Positions 1 through 8,292 of a stretch of DNA of 64,000 nucleotides are shown one piece after another. Position 1 is the first letter of the stretch, and each line of letters starts with the position of its first letter. The notes under the pieces were generated by a model, which was not told the DNA's origin, did not search any database, and was given only the letters and a program-made list of their open reading frames with translations. Source of the stretch: Azospirillum sp. B510 (GTDB lineage: Bacteria > Pseudomonadota > Alphaproteobacteria > Azospirillales > Azospirillaceae). The position numbers and the translations under genes were made by a program. The stretch covers positions 1 through 64,000 of the forward strand of contig NC_013856.1 of NCBI RefSeq assembly GCF_000010725.1, given 5' to 3'.

Positions 1-104
1 CACTCCTCTGGCTACAGAGTAGTTGAGTACAACCGTTGGTCAAGGCTGGCGATCGGCCGAGCCCTCCGGCGGTGGCACTCCATTGGCGGCGGCCATGGCG
101 GGCC

Positions 105-764
105 TCACCCCATGCGGCGCAACGCTCCGGCCGTCAGCGACCGCGGATCCGTGGCGTGGGATTCCGTGGCGTGGAATTCGGGCGGAGCCGCCGCCGCGAG
201 CGCGCCCAGCCGGTCCGCCAAGCCGCGTTCCGGCGCGCACAGCTCCTCGCACAGCGCCCGCATCTCGGCGATGGAGGGGCGCCATTTGCGGCTGCGGCGC
301 CAGTGACGGGCGGCGGCGTCGATCACCCAGGCGGGGTATTCGCCCAGATCCTCGGCCCAGTCGAGCGCCATCATCCGCTCGATCTCCGGCGACAGGCCCT
401 TGGCCGGGAAATGGCTGAGCAGGGTGAGGACGCGCCCCAGCAGATGGTCGCTGTCGGCCGGAAGCAGCACGCTGGCATGCAGATCCTCCAGACTCTGCCG
501 GGCGAGCGCCGCCTGGGCCTGGGTGATGCCGTCCGGTGGCGTCCACTGCTCGATCATGCCATCGAAACCGTTATCGCCGAAGCGCGGACGGCGGTCGATC
601 CGGCCCTGCGCCAGAAGCTGCTGAAGCACCGGCGGCAGGGCGGCGGCCAGACGGATCCGGCGCTGGGGAGCGGGCTGGTTCGGATCGAAGGCCGTCGCCA
701 GGGAGGCGGTGGCAAGCGAACGCTGGAGGGGGGTGATGGTGGCGCCCCTGGTTCTCGCGGTCAT
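105..764 (-). CDS. Conserved hypothetical protein, partner of the replication-region HTH gene
   Basis: This gene encodes 219 residues with no membrane segment and no family I can name. The C-terminal half is the most structured part: a helical segment with a run of Trp, Arg and Lys around 'YPAWVIDAAARHWRR' and 'RPSIAEMRALCEEL'. I associate this style with phage or plasmid replication accessory proteins, but that is only an impression. I chose the ATG at 764 because AGAGGA lies just upstream and the gene then begins 11 bases after the stop of the HTH gene at 776-1675. The reading frame is open further upstream, but that part would overlap the preceding gene. The pair is probably one transcript leaving the iteron origin leftwards. 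A role in plasmid replication or copy control is inferred from position only. Confidence 0.6.
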   Translation of the reverse strand: MTARTRGATITPLQRSLATASLATAFDPNQPAPQRRIRLAAALPPVLQQLLAQGRIDRRPRFGDNGFDGMIEQWTPPDGITQAQAALARQSLEDLHASVLLPADSDHLLGRVLTLLSHFPAKGLSPEIERMMALDWAEDLGEYPAWVIDAAARHWRRSRKWRPSIAEMRALCEELCAPERGLADRLGALAAAAPPEFHATESHATDPRSLTAGALRRMG

Positions 765-775
765 CTGTTTCCTCT

Positions 776-1675
776 TCACGACCAAGCCGGCGCGGGGCTG
801 GCACGCCGGCGCAGTTCGGCCGCCGCCGCGCTCCAGGCGCCAAGACGCTGCTCGGCCCCGCCGGAGGGCCGGGAGGCCGGGCGGGCATCCGGGTGGAAAG
901 CGGTGGTCGCGGCATGATCGCGGACCATCGGGGCCTTGCCGGCGGCGGCGTCCTGCGTCAGCCAGGCCCGCCATGCCGAGGAGATGTCGCGATAGCGGTA
1001 GCCATGGGCCTGGCAGCGCAGGATGAAGCCCTCGACATGGCGGCCGAGGTCGATGTCGGCATGGCGCGCCTTGGCCCAGGCCAGATCCGCCGTGGTCGGC
1101 ATCCAGTCCTCCGGTACCGTCCGGGCCGGTTCATGCGGCTGCCCGCATGCCCGCTCGCCCGGTGCGAGCGAGTCAGGAATCTGTTTGAATTGGACCTGTT
1201 CCTGACTCGCCTGCGGACAGGGGATGTGTGTCGGCGAGTCATCCCTGTCGGCCGCCGGAACAGGGCCGGTGGTGATGGAATTCCCGCGGGTTTCCCCGGC
1301 CGGTTCCGCGACGCCGTCCAGCGGGGTGAAGCGCAGGCGGTAGAGGCAGGACAGGCGGGCGCCGTCGCGGCCGCGACGGTGTTCGACGCCGACCAGACCG
1401 ATGTCGCTCAAACCCTGGATGATGCGGTTGATGGTGGGGCGCGACCGTTTCAGCTTGGCGGCCAGCGTCGATTGCGACGGCCAGCACAGCCCGTCCTCGT
1501 CGGCGAAGGTGGCGAGCGCCGCCAGGACGGCGAAACCGTCGGCCTCCAGGCCGGGATGGTCCAGCCACCAGGCGGGAATCCGCCCCCAGCGTCTGGCATC
1601 AAGGGGATGGGCGCTGGGGGGATGGGCGCTGGGGGGATGGGGATCTGGCGGATTTGCCGCTGGCGCCATGGTCAT
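776..1675 (-). CDS. Helix-turn-helix replication-region protein
   Basis: The 299-residue product has a winged-helix/HTH segment around residues 55-100: 'WPSQSTLAAKLKRSR' followed by 'PTINRIIQGLSDIGL', with the pattern of helix-turn-helix domains found in phage and plasmid replication proteins. A Pro-rich linker follows. A C-terminal block around residues 195-245 (DLAWAKARHADIDLGRHV, then YRYRDISSAWRAWL) resembles the DnaT/DnaD-like tails of such proteins. The open frame extends to 1798, but the ATG at 1675 is preferred because the extension runs into the iteron region; an internal ATG two codons later is an alternative. It diverges from repA across the origin. The likely role is accessory replication factor or repressor. 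The HTH is clear, the function is inference. Confidence 0.65.
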   Translation of the reverse strand: MTMAPAANPPDPHPPSAHPPSAHPLDARRWGRIPAWWLDHPGLEADGFAVLAALATFADEDGLCWPSQSTLAAKLKRSRPTINRIIQGLSDIGLVGVEHRRGRDGARLSCLYRLRFTPLDGVAEPAGETRGNSITTGPVPAADRDDSPTHIPCPQASQEQVQFKQIPDSLAPGERACGQPHEPARTVPEDWMPTTADLAWAKARHADIDLGRHVEGFILRCQAHGYRYRDISSAWRAWLTQDAAAGKAPMVRDHAATTAFHPDARPASRPSGGAEQRLGAWSAAAAELRRRASPAPAWS

Positions 1676-1763
1676 GGGAGAACTCCGCGAGGCTGTGAAG
1701 CCGGCCTGGATCGGGCCGGCACGCTTGCGCGAAGGATTCCGCCGGTTGCGGCGGCCGTCGAAT

Positions 1764-2356
1764 CGCGGGCAAAAGCGACCGAGTCGGGTGTGTCCCATTG
1801 ACGCGCGGTTGTGTCCCGTCGGCCCGCGCCTGTGTCGCTCCTGGTCGCGCTTGTGTCCCCTTTGCCCGCGTCAGGCCCGCGAATCGGATTCGATCCCGTT
1901 TGCCCGCGCTTTTCGGGACTGCCGCGCCGCCCGCGGCGGATCAGGCTGTCCCGCTTGCCCGCGGTTGCGCGTGTACCGCCCGAGGGGACCGCCATCCGGA
2001 CGGCGAAGCGTGGCGCGGAAGACGGCCGAGGCCAAGCCTTCCCCGCCGACCCTGTCCCCTTTGCCCGCGTTTGGCCGCTTGGCCGGGCTTCCCTGTGTCC
2101 CGAATGCCCGCGTTTGAAAGCGCGCCGCCGTCGGATCTGTCCCCTTTGCCCGCGCTTGGCGGGATGGTGGCGGGGGCTGGCGGTGCCCGAGTCCCTGTCC
2201 CGAATGCTCGCGTTTCACCGGATCGTTCCGCGATTCGCGGCGATCCGCCCCGGCGGACGGCCTTGGACCGCGCCTGTCCGGGGGCGGGCGGGCGAAGCGC
2301 GGGCATTCGGGACACAGGCGCGGGCATTTCCGACACAAGCGCGGCCAAACGGGACA
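1764..2356. repeat. oriV: Iteron array, probable plasmid replication origin
   Basis: A 17-bp repeat with consensus TGTCCCnnnTGCCCGCG occurs many times between the divergent HTH gene and repA. Forward copies start at 1791, 1812, 1833, 1854, 1892, 1947, 2053, 2096, 2138 and 2196; some are degenerate (1791, 1833). Reverse copies occupy 2298-2314, 2319-2335 and 2340-2356, with a diverged reverse copy at 1764-1780. Four consecutive forward copies and the three clear reverse copies are spaced exactly 21 bp, and 2053, 2096 and 2138 are spaced 42-43 bp. That puts the sites on one face of the helix. This is the classic layout of an iteron-controlled origin bound by the RepA encoded just downstream; the reverse block next to repA could serve autorepression or handcuffing. 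This stretch has no convincing gene. Confidence 0.9.
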
Positions 2357-2442
2357 CAGGGCTGGGCCGGGAGTCGTCGCCGCCCGTTGCCTCTCCCCGA
2401 CGCCAAGCCCTATCGTGCCCTTTGGGTGAGGAGGGATGTGCC

Positions 2443-3633
2443 ATGAGCAAGGCGAACGCGGTCCAGCTGACTCTGTTCGAGATGGAGGATCGCAGTCAGT
2501 CCCATATGATCGCGCTTTACGACACCGCGCCGCGATTCGTGTTCGTGTCGAAGGGCCGCGGGACCGAGCCGGAGCTGCCGGCCGCCAACGCGTTCGTCCA
2601 GTCGGTCCACAAGGAGTTCCCTTTCAAGGACGCCCTGTTCACCCTGACCTTGCAGCCCGCCCGCATCTACCGCCCGGCCAAGCCCGGCCCCGGCGAGGAT
2701 CCGGCCGACAAGCGCATGGTCGAGTATGAGGTGTTCCCGTCGGAGCGCGAGCAGATCGTCGAGCAGGTGGTGCGCCGCCTCGCCATGGACCGCTCGCGCC
2801 TGTCGCTGATGGGCGACAAGCAGGACCGGGTCCGCGTCCATTTCTCGCTGTACGAGATCCGGCGGGAGCTGCGCGCGGTCAACCGCACCATGGACACGGC
2901 GGAGATCAGGGAAGCGCTGGAGATCCTGGCGCGAACCCGCATGATCATCAGCAAGGTGCCGGAGAACGGCCGCAAATCGGCGCGGCCGGTGCTGGAATCC
3001 TCGGTCTTCCCCACCCTCTACATCCGTCCGCGCACCGGCGAGGGCGGCGAGGAGGACGAGAACGACACCTATCTGGAATTCAACGCGCTGGTCGCCTCGG
3101 CCATCCGCAATCTGGAATTCAAGCCGATCTCCTACCAATGGATCATGCGGCTGAAGAGCCCGGTGGCGCGCTGGCTCTACAACCGGCTGTCGATCGACTA
3201 TGGCGACCTCGACCTCGGCCGCCCGCCCGAGGGCGCCGACAGCGTGCCGCCGATGACGCTGTCGGCCGACGACATCATCAACAACAGCGGCATGAACGAG
3301 TGGAGCCGGCGGCGCGACACGCTGCGCACCGTGACCTTGGCCGTCGATTCCCTGGTCGAGGAGGGCATCCTCGACCATGTCGAGAAGACGGTGTCGAAGG
3401 ATGGCCGGCGCATCAACGACATCGAATACATCATGATGCCGAGCCGGAAATTCCTCGATCAGGTACGGCGCGGCAACGACGTGCAGGAGGCGAACGCCGC
3501 GACCTACCGCGCCATCGCCGGCGGCGAGGATCGCCCGCGCGAGTTCCTGCCCATCACCCCCGGCCAGAGCGTGGACGTGCGCCGCCGCCGCGGCACCCTG
3601 TTGGGCACGCGCGGCGGCCAGGGCGAGGGGTGA
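2443..3633 (+). CDS. repA: Plasmid replication initiator, RepA-like
   Basis: The 396-residue product starts at the ATG at 2443, preceded by GAGGAGGGA; the longer open frame back to 1798 runs through the iterons and is rejected. The sequence is that of a tandem winged-helix plasmid initiator. The N-terminal half contains 'FSLYEIRRELRAVNRTM' and 'REALEILARTRMIIS' (about residues 140-180), and the C-terminal half contains 'ISYQWIMRLKSPVARWLYNR' (about 230-250) and a final winged helix ending near residue 340. It ends in a basic tail. It should bind the upstream iterons and load the host helicase. The position beside a 21-bp-phased iteron array is the strongest evidence. The product converges on xylG with a 22-bp gap and no obvious terminator between. 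Confidence 0.85.
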   Translation: MSKANAVQLTLFEMEDRSQSHMIALYDTAPRFVFVSKGRGTEPELPAANAFVQSVHKEFPFKDALFTLTLQPARIYRPAKPGPGEDPADKRMVEYEVFPSEREQIVEQVVRRLAMDRSRLSLMGDKQDRVRVHFSLYEIRRELRAVNRTMDTAEIREALEILARTRMIISKVPENGRKSARPVLESSVFPTLYIRPRTGEGGEEDENDTYLEFNALVASAIRNLEFKPISYQWIMRLKSPVARWLYNRLSIDYGDLDLGRPPEGADSVPPMTLSADDIINNSGMNEWSRRRDTLRTVTLAVDSLVEEGILDHVEKTVSKDGRRINDIEYIMMPSRKFLDQVRRGNDVQEANAATYRAIAGGEDRPREFLPITPGQSVDVRRRRGTLLGTRGGQGEG

Positions 3634-3655
3634 GGCCCGCCGCCCGTCAGCCGCC

Positions 3656-4459
3656 TCAGACGGCGGCGCCCGGTCCGGGAATGGCGCCCGGCGGGCATTT
3701 GCCGAGGATGATCATCCCCAGCACCTCGTCCTTGGTCACGTCGGTGACGCGGGCGGTGCCGACCAGCTTGCCGTTCTTCATCACATGGAGGCGGTCGGCC
3801 AGATCGAACACGTCGTGGATGTCGTGGGAGATCAGGAAGATGCCGATCCCCTCCTGCTTGAGCTGCTTCACCAGCTCGCCCACCTGCCGCGTCTCGGCCG
3901 GGCCCAGCGCCGCGGTCGGCTCGTCCATGATCAGGACGCGGGCGTCGAAATGGATGGCGCGGGCGATGGCGACCGACTGGCGCTGGCCGCCGGACAGCGC
4001 CTTGACCGGTTCCTTGAAGCGGCGGAAATGCGGGTTCAGCCGGCCCATCACCTTGCGCGCCTCCGCCTCCATCGCGTGGTCGTCCAGCGTGCCCCAGGGG
4101 GTCAGCTTCTCGCGGCCCAGGAAGATGTTGGCGGCGGCGTCGACATTGTCGGCCAGCGCCAGCGTCTGGTAGATCGTCTCGATGCCGCAGCGCTTGGCGT
4201 CGCGCGGGCTGGAGATCTGCACCGGCTCGCCATTCACCCGGATCTCGCCATGGTCGGCGGCATAGGCGCCGGACAGGATCTTGATCAGCGTCGATTTGCC
4301 CGCGCCATTGTGGCCGAGCAGCCCGACCACCTCGCCGGGATGGAGGTCGATGCTGACGCCGTCCACCGCCTTGATGCCGCCGAAGGCGATGGAGACGTCG
4401 CGCATCTCCACCAGGGGGGCGGTCGCCGATTGCGGGACTGCCGTTGCAAGAGCGGTCAT
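3656..4459 (-). CDS. xylG: Xylose/monosaccharide ABC transporter, ATP-binding subunit
   Basis: The 267-residue ATPase energises sugar uptake with XylH and XylF. Walker A (GHNGAGKST, about residue 46), signature motif (LSGGQRQ, about 150) and Walker B (VLIMDEPTAA, about 170) are intact, followed by the switch His in 'LISHDIHD'. It has one nucleotide-binding domain only, so it is half the length of E. coli XylG (two domains, about 510 residues) and resembles the single-domain FrcA type; two copies would then be needed per transporter. The ATG at 4459 overlaps the xylH stop as ATGA, which points to translational coupling. It is the last gene of the xylose operon. Assignment to xylose rests on the neighbouring xylF, xylA and xylB. 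Confidence 0.9.
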   Translation of the reverse strand: MTALATAVPQSATAPLVEMRDVSIAFGGIKAVDGVSIDLHPGEVVGLLGHNGAGKSTLIKILSGAYAADHGEIRVNGEPVQISSPRDAKRCGIETIYQTLALADNVDAAANIFLGREKLTPWGTLDDHAMEAEARKVMGRLNPHFRRFKEPVKALSGGQRQSVAIARAIHFDARVLIMDEPTAALGPAETRQVGELVKQLKQEGIGIFLISHDIHDVFDLADRLHVMKNGKLVGTARVTDVTKDEVLGMIILGKCPPGAIPGPGAAV

Positions 4460-5781
4460 TTCAACCCCCTGCGGTAAAGCGTGTCGACATAGACCGCGGC
4501 GACCAGCACGATGCCGACGACGATGTTCTGCATCGGCGCGTCCACCCCCAGCAGCACCATGCCGGATTGCAGCGACTGCATCACCATGGCGCCCAGCATC
4601 GCGCCGAGGATGGTGCCGACGCCGCCGGCCATCGAGGTGCCGCCGATGATTGCCGCGGCGATGACATACAGCTCGTCCAGCGTGCCGTTGGCGTTGGTGG
4701 CGGCGTTCAGCCGGGCGGTGGCGATGCAGGCGGACAGGCCGCACAGCGCCCCCATCAGCCCGAACACCATCACCATCACGCGGCGCGTGTTGATGCCCGA
4801 CAGCTCGGCCGCCTCGGGATTGCCGCCGATGGCGAAGACATAGCGGCCGAAGCGGGTGCGCCGCGACAGGAAGGTCACCCCGACCCCGACCGCCAGCGCG
4901 ATCAGCACCGGGATGGCGAAGCCGTGGGCGACGAAGGGCGGCGCGCCGTCGGTGGCCAGCCCCTGGGCCTCCATCATCCGGCGGACCACCGGGACGGGGA
5001 GCGGATAGGCGTTCACCACCAGCACGGAGCCGACGATGGCGGCGGCGACCAGCAGGATCACCACCCCCTCCGCCCACAGCGGCCGGACGGGAAAGCCGAA
5101 GCCGGCCCTGCGCCGCCGCGTCGCCAGGATGGCGGCGACCGACAGCAGGACGGCGGCGATGCCGACCAGCCAGCTCGGCCCGGCGCCGATGGCGCCGTCG
5201 AAGCCGCCGCCCAGCCGCTTGAACAGCCCGTCCATCGGCGCCACCGTCTGGCCGGTCGTCACCCACCAGGCGGCACCGCGCCAGACCAGCAGCCCGCCCA
5301 GCGTGACGATGAAGGACGACACGCCGAGATAGGCGATGATGGCGCCTTGCAGCGCCCCCACCGCCCCGCCGACGGCGACCGCCGCCATGACCGCCACCAC
5401 CCAGGTCAGCGGATGGTCGAACCCCCAGATCTCCGGCAGGATGCGGGCCTGGAGCACGCCCACCACCATGCCGGTGAAGCCCAGGATCGAGCCGACCGAC
5501 AGGTCGATGTTGCGGGTGACGATGACCAGCACCATGCCCGTCGCCATCACGGCGACGGACGCGGTCTGCACCGACAGGTTCCACAGGTTGCGCGGGGTCA
5601 GGAAGGCGCCGCCGGTCAGGATGTCGAAGCCGATCCAGACGACGGCCAGCGCCCCGATCATCCCGACCATGCGGGTGTCCAGCTCCAGCGCGCGCAGGGC
5701 GTCGCCGATGCCGGCCCGCCGTCCGGCCGGCGCCTCCGGGGAGGGGGACGCCGGGGACAGGGTGGTGGACGGTTCCGCCAT
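4456..5781 (-). CDS. xylH: Xylose ABC transporter permease
   Basis: The 441-residue inner-membrane permease has about ten or more hydrophobic segments and the family hallmark 'VTRNIDLSVGSILGFTGM' (about residues 85-105), typical of the ribose/xylose permease family, plus the C-terminal 'NATNANGTLDELYVIAAAII' block. A longer periplasmic or cytoplasmic loop in the middle (about 190-260) is typical of XylH rather than RbsC. The start at 5781 is preferred over the open frame to 5823 because its ATG shares one base with the xylF stop (TGATG). It should form the channel for D-xylose delivered by XylF, driven by XylG. Confidence 0.92.
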   Translation of the reverse strand: MAEPSTTLSPASPSPEAPAGRRAGIGDALRALELDTRMVGMIGALAVVWIGFDILTGGAFLTPRNLWNLSVQTASVAVMATGMVLVIVTRNIDLSVGSILGFTGMVVGVLQARILPEIWGFDHPLTWVVAVMAAVAVGGAVGALQGAIIAYLGVSSFIVTLGGLLVWRGAAWWVTTGQTVAPMDGLFKRLGGGFDGAIGAGPSWLVGIAAVLLSVAAILATRRRRAGFGFPVRPLWAEGVVILLVAAAIVGSVLVVNAYPLPVPVVRRMMEAQGLATDGAPPFVAHGFAIPVLIALAVGVGVTFLSRRTRFGRYVFAIGGNPEAAELSGINTRRVMVMVFGLMGALCGLSACIATARLNAATNANGTLDELYVIAAAIIGGTSMAGGVGTILGAMLGAMVMQSLQSGMVLLGVDAPMQNIVVGIVLVAAVYVDTLYRRGLK

Positions 5782-6851
5782 CAGTCGCAGGCCTTGACGC
5801 TGCCGGGCTTCACGCCCTGGCACACCACGTCCTTGGTGACCCAGCCGGCGTCGACGACGAGGTTCAGATTGTCCTTGGTGATGGCGATCGGGGTGAGGAA
5901 CAGCGAGGTCATCTTCTGCTTCTTCGGCCCGCCGTCGAAGCTGGTGGCGCCGGCGATGTCGGTCATCTTCTTGCCGCCGGCGAGATCCATGGCGATCTCG
6001 GCGGCGCGGCGGCCGAGTTCACGCGCGTCCTTCCACACCGACACCGTCTGGGTGCCGAGCGCTATGCGGTTGAGCGCCGCCTTGTCGCCGTCCTGGCCCG
6101 ACACCGGAACCGTCCCGGCCAGACCCTGCGCCGCCAGCGCCGCCACCGCGCCGCCGGCGGTGCCGTCGTTCGACGCGACCACGGCATCGACCTTGTTGGC
6201 GTTCTTGGTCAGGATCTGTTCCATGTTCTGCTGGGCGATGGCCGGCAGCCACTTGTCGGTATAGGCCTCGCCGACATTCTTGACGTCGCCGCGGTCGATG
6301 GCGGCCTTCAGCACCTCCATCTGGCCGGCGAACAGGAAGTCGGCGTTGGGATCGGTGGAGCTGCCCTTGATGAAGGCGTAGTTGCCCTTCGGCTTCAGCG
6401 CGAAGACGCTGCGCGCCTGGAGGCGGCCGACCTCCTTGTTGTCGAAGGTGATGTAGAAGGCCGACGGGATCTCGATCAGCCGGTCATAGCCGACGACGGG
6501 AATGCCCTCGGCCGCCGCCTTCTCCACTGCCGGGCGGATGGCGTCGCTGTCCTGGGCCAGGATGATCAGCGCCTGGGCGCCGCGCGAGATCAGCGATTCG
6601 ATGTCCGACAGCTGCTTGGCCGGGGAGGATTGGGCGTCGGCCGACAGGTATTTGCCGCCGGCCTTCTCGATGACGGCCTTGATCGCCGCCTCGTCGGTCT
6701 TCCAGCGCTCCTCCTGGAAGTTGGACCAGGACACGCCGACGGTGGCGCCGGCGGCCAGTGCCGCCGTCGAGGTCATGGCGGTGGTGGCGGTCAGCGTCAG
6801 GAACAGGCCGGCGGCGGTGCCCTTGATGGTGGCGACGAGGCGGTGCTTCAT
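5781..6851 (-). CDS. xylF: D-xylose periplasmic binding protein
   Basis: The 356-residue product begins with a signal peptide (basic start, hydrophobic core, cleavage near 'ALAAGATV'). The mature protein closely follows the XylF pattern: 'EERWKTDEAAIKAVIEKAGG', 'QLSDIESLISRGAQALII', 'YITFDNKEVGRLQA', 'KVDAVVASNDGTAGGAV' and 'SGQDGDKAALNRIALGTQT'. These include the Arg, Asp and Asn residues that grip the sugar in type I binding proteins. A very strong Shine-Dalgarno (AGGAGG, 7 bases before ATG) fits the high expression expected of a binding protein. It is separated from xylA by 118 bp holding a stem-loop. Confidence 0.95.
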   Translation of the reverse strand: MKHRLVATIKGTAAGLFLTLTATTAMTSTAALAAGATVGVSWSNFQEERWKTDEAAIKAVIEKAGGKYLSADAQSSPAKQLSDIESLISRGAQALIILAQDSDAIRPAVEKAAAEGIPVVGYDRLIEIPSAFYITFDNKEVGRLQARSVFALKPKGNYAFIKGSSTDPNADFLFAGQMEVLKAAIDRGDVKNVGEAYTDKWLPAIAQQNMEQILTKNANKVDAVVASNDGTAGGAVAALAAQGLAGTVPVSGQDGDKAALNRIALGTQTVSVWKDARELGRRAAEIAMDLAGGKKMTDIAGATSFDGGPKKQKMTSLFLTPIAITKDNLNLVVDAGWVTKDVVCQGVKPGSVKACD

Positions 6852-6928
6852 CGAGTTTCCTCCTTATGTGGCCGTCCGGGTATGGCGGCCTTGTTGAGCG
6901 ACGAAAGCAGAGGCGGGCGGCATCACTT

Positions 6929-6951
6929 CCCTCTCCCGTCTCGGGAGGGGG
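6929..6951 (-). promoter_or_regulatory. Stem-loop in the xylA-xylF intergenic region
   Basis: A 10-bp stem with a 3-base loop (arms around CCCTCTCCCG and CGGGAGGGGG, one G-T pair) lies in the 118-bp gap between xylA and xylF in the transcript. There is no U-run, so it is not a clear terminator. Such elements often mark RNA processing or stabilisation points that raise binding-protein levels relative to upstream enzymes. The function is inference; the hairpin is visible. Confidence 0.45.
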
Positions 6952-6969
6952 CACTTGATGCGATCCCGT

Positions 6970-8292
6970 TCAGACATAGCGGTTGACGACGTTCTCCAGA
7001 TATTCCTGCCGGCCGGAGCGCGGCTGGGGGTTGAGGCCCGAGGTCAGCGCCCGTTCGGCCAGCGTGGCGAGATCGCGCTTGCCGGACAGGATCGCCTGGC
7101 CCTCGGCGCCGTCCCAGCCGGCGTAGCGCTCGGCCAGCGGCTTGGCCAGGGCGCCGTCCTCCAGCATCTGGGCGGCTTGCAGCAGGGCGCGGGCGCAGCT
7201 GTCGATGCCGCCGATGTGGCCGTGCAGCAGGTCGGCGGGGTCGAGCGACTGGCGGCGGATCTTGGCGTCGAAATTCAGGCCGCCGGTGGTGAAGCCGCCG
7301 CCCTTCAGGATGTCGTGCATCACCACCGTCAGCTCGCCGATGTCGTTGGCGAACTGGTCGGTGTCCCAGCCCAGCAGCGCGTCGCCGCGGTTCATGTCGA
7401 GCGAGCCGAAGATGCCGAGCGCCAGCGCCAGCGCCACCTCGTGCTGGAAGCTGTGGCCGGCGAGGATGGCGTGGTTCTGCTCGATGTTCACCCGCACGTC
7501 GGCCAGCAGGTCGTAGCGCTCCAGGAAGCCGTAGACGGTGGCGACGTCGAAATCATACTGGTGCTTGGTCGGTTCGCGCGGCTTCGGCTCGATCAGGATC
7601 GGGCCCTTGAAGCCGATCCTGTGCTTGTGCTCCACCACCATCGCCAGGAAGCGGCCCATCTGGTCGAGCTCCCGCTTCAGGTCGGTGTTCAGCAGCGTCT
7701 CATAGCCCTCGCGTCCGCCCCACATGACATAGTTGGCGCCGCCCAGCGCATGGGTCGCCTCCAGCGCCGCGCGCACCTGCCCGCAGGCGTAGAGGAAGAC
7801 GTCCGGGTCCGGGTTGGTCGCCGCCCCGGCCATGTAGCGGCGGTTGGAGAACAGGTTGGCGGTGCCCCACAGCAGCCGGACCTTGGCGGTCTCCATCTTG
7901 GCGGCGAACAGCTCGGTGACCGCCTTCAGATTGTCGACGCTCTCGGCCAGCGTCGGGCCTTCCGGTGCTGCGTCGAGGTCGTGGAAGCAGAAGAAGGGGA
8001 TGTCGAGCAGGCGGAACATCTCGAAGGCGACATCGGCCTTGGCGCCGGCCGCCGCCATCGGGTCGAGTCCCGGCCGCATCCACGGGCGCAGGAAGGTCTC
8101 GCCGCCGAAGGGGTCGCCGCCCGGCCAGCAGAAGCTGTGCCAGTAGCAGGCGGCAAGCCGCAGATGGTCCTCCATCCGCTTGCCCAGCACCAGGCGGTCC
8201 TTGTCGTACCAGCGGTAGGACAGCGGGTCGCGGCTGTCCGGCCCGCGATAGGTGACCGGGGACAGGTCGCCGAAGAAAGAGGCGGTGCTCAC
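6970..8292 (-). CDS. xylA: Xylose isomerase
   Basis: The 440-residue enzyme converts D-xylose to D-xylulose. Length matches E. coli XylA (440). Family motifs are intact: 'FFCFHDLDAAPEG' with the catalytic His and Asp (about residue 101), 'YVMWGGREGYETLL' (about 186) with the Trp and Glu of the active site, and 'IEPKPREPTKHQYDFD' (about 232) with the metal-binding Glu and the catalytic Lys. I choose the GTG at 8292, whose last three bases overlap the xylB TGA (GTGA), giving the N-terminus VSTASFFGD; the open frame continues upstream inside xylB. It lies between xylB and xylF in one operon. Confidence 0.96.
   Translation of the reverse strand: MSTASFFGDLSPVTYRGPDSRDPLSYRWYDKDRLVLGKRMEDHLRLAACYWHSFCWPGGDPFGGETFLRPWMRPGLDPMAAAGAKADVAFEMFRLLDIPFFCFHDLDAAPEGPTLAESVDNLKAVTELFAAKMETAKVRLLWGTANLFSNRRYMAGAATNPDPDVFLYACGQVRAALEATHALGGANYVMWGGREGYETLLNTDLKRELDQMGRFLAMVVEHKHRIGFKGPILIEPKPREPTKHQYDFDVATVYGFLERYDLLADVRVNIEQNHAILAGHSFQHEVALALALGIFGSLDMNRGDALLGWDTDQFANDIGELTVVMHDILKGGGFTTGGLNFDAKIRRQSLDPADLLHGHIGGIDSCARALLQAAQMLEDGALAKPLAERYAGWDGAEGQAILSGKRDLATLAERALTSGLNPQPRSGRQEYLENVVNRYV

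Noticed and set aside
1..104. Gene or RNA at the left edge
   Set aside because: I see no coding sequence, promoter or RNA structure that I can support in these bases.
1798..2442. N-terminal extension of RepA by about 215 residues
   Set aside because: The extension is encoded by the iteron array, is Arg/Pro-rich and lacks homology; the ATG at 2443 has a good ribosome site.
4444..6264. 606-residue open frame on the plus strand opposite xylG, xylH and xylF
   Set aside because: It is a His/Gln/Asp-rich shadow of well-recognised genes, caused by high GC at third positions. It has no domain, and the opposite strand has motifs and overlaps.
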